This document shows positions 63,441 to 64,000 of a DNA stretch of 64,000 nt, piece after piece. The translations under genes and the position numbers were made by a program. Each line of letters opens with the position of its first letter. Positions within the stretch are counted from its first letter, which is position 1. The notes below the pieces were generated by a model, which did no database searches, was not told the DNA's origin, and saw only the letters and a program-made list of their open reading frames with translations. This stretch comes from Atrichornis clamosus (taxonomy: Eukaryota; Chordata; Aves; Passeriformes; Menuridae): positions 1 through 64,000 of the forward strand of contig WBMZ01006409.1 of assembly GCA_013400975.1 (NCBI GenBank), written 5' to 3'.

Positions 63441-63734
63441 CTATGTGGAGAACAAACAGCAAGATGTACTGGTGAGAATTAGAGAGAACTGGCAAGAAGC
63501 ATTGACTGTCAGGTTGCAAAAATAAAATTTCCATCTAGCAATAAACATGGCTTCATAATTAATGGAGGACTAAAGTAACAGCTCTTCCCCAAGCAACAGG
63601 AGTAGGTGTGAGAGCTGCCACATTGTACCAGGAATGTTACCCTAGCCCAGCTGGTCAGTGTAACCTGTTAATAATTGCAGGAGAATCTACACTAAAAAAA
63701 TACAATAAACTTTTGCAGAAAAGAGCTTTAAAAT

Positions 63735-63822
63735 GGCAAAAAAACCCCAAAATCAAACAAAAACAAAACCAACCTAACCAACCAAACAAAAAGCCCCTCA
63801 AAAACAACCCAACAACAAAACC
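63735..63822 (+). repeat. A/C-only low-complexity stretch
   Basis: About 90 bp made almost entirely of A and C (CAAAC, CCAAC-type units), intronic in EPRS1. Confidence 0.8.
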
Positions 63823-64000
63823 GATTTTGGAAGGTAGAAATATAGGCAGAAAAAAACCCCCCAGCAGCTCCTGAAAACCTACAGGTTTGTCTCATGTTCT
63901 TTTCCACAGCTATCACTGAATCTGTCAAGTTTTGAAAAGCCTTGCTATTGTTGCAACACACCAGACACTTTTGCAGTCACTTGTCCCAAATACAGCACGA

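Overview
This window looks like nuclear DNA of a bird. The evidence is nine CR1 LINE fragments, several ending in the avian ATTCTATG-type tail, two LTR relics that resemble bird endogenous-retrovirus LTRs (by memory, songbird-like), and intron-rich genes in the vertebrate order SLC30A10 - EPRS1. All recognisable genes are on the minus strand, so transcription runs from high to low coordinates.

Layout. 1-21719: intergenic, with CR1 fragments, microsatellites, one unexplained CpG-rich block (about 456-736) and no recognised gene. 21720-32400: complete SLC30A10 (manganese exporter of the ZnT family). It has a CpG-island promoter, four coding exons (32108-31595, 31172-31089, 27606-27370, 26612-26137) encoding 436 aa, and a probable long 3' UTR ending near 21720. 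32400-46000: no recognised coding exon; it holds a CR1 next to the SLC30A10 promoter, a solo LTR, and a second LTR inserted into another CR1. 46016-46460: a second, intact SLC30A10-type first exon encoding TM1-TM4, with its own TATA box and a phase-1 splice donor. 50800-64000: the 3' half of EPRS1 (bifunctional glutamyl-prolyl-tRNA synthetase). Fourteen exons give the last 665 residues: the end of one WHEP repeat, the final WHEP repeat, a Lys-rich linker, and the complete ProRS catalytic, anticodon-binding and zinc-binding domains. The 5' exons lie beyond position 64000.

Most notable observation. About 14 kb upstream of SLC30A10 lies a diverged duplicate of its first coding exon. It starts with MGRYSG, is open for 148 codons, ends in the same splice phase, and is preceded by TATAAAAG. 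I could find no matching exons for TM5-TM6 or the C-terminal domain between it and SLC30A10. It could therefore be an alternative first exon spliced onto SLC30A10 exons 2-4, giving a chimeric transporter, or a remnant of a tandem paralogue. In this copy the two TM2 metal-site positions, Asn43 and Asp47 in SLC30A10, are Ala and His, while Glu25, Asp40 and the TM4 Asn (SLC30A10 Asn127) are kept. If expressed, its metal selectivity or activity should differ.

Exon borders were set by hand from AG/GT sites, reading frame and recalled human proteins; no search or alignment program was run.
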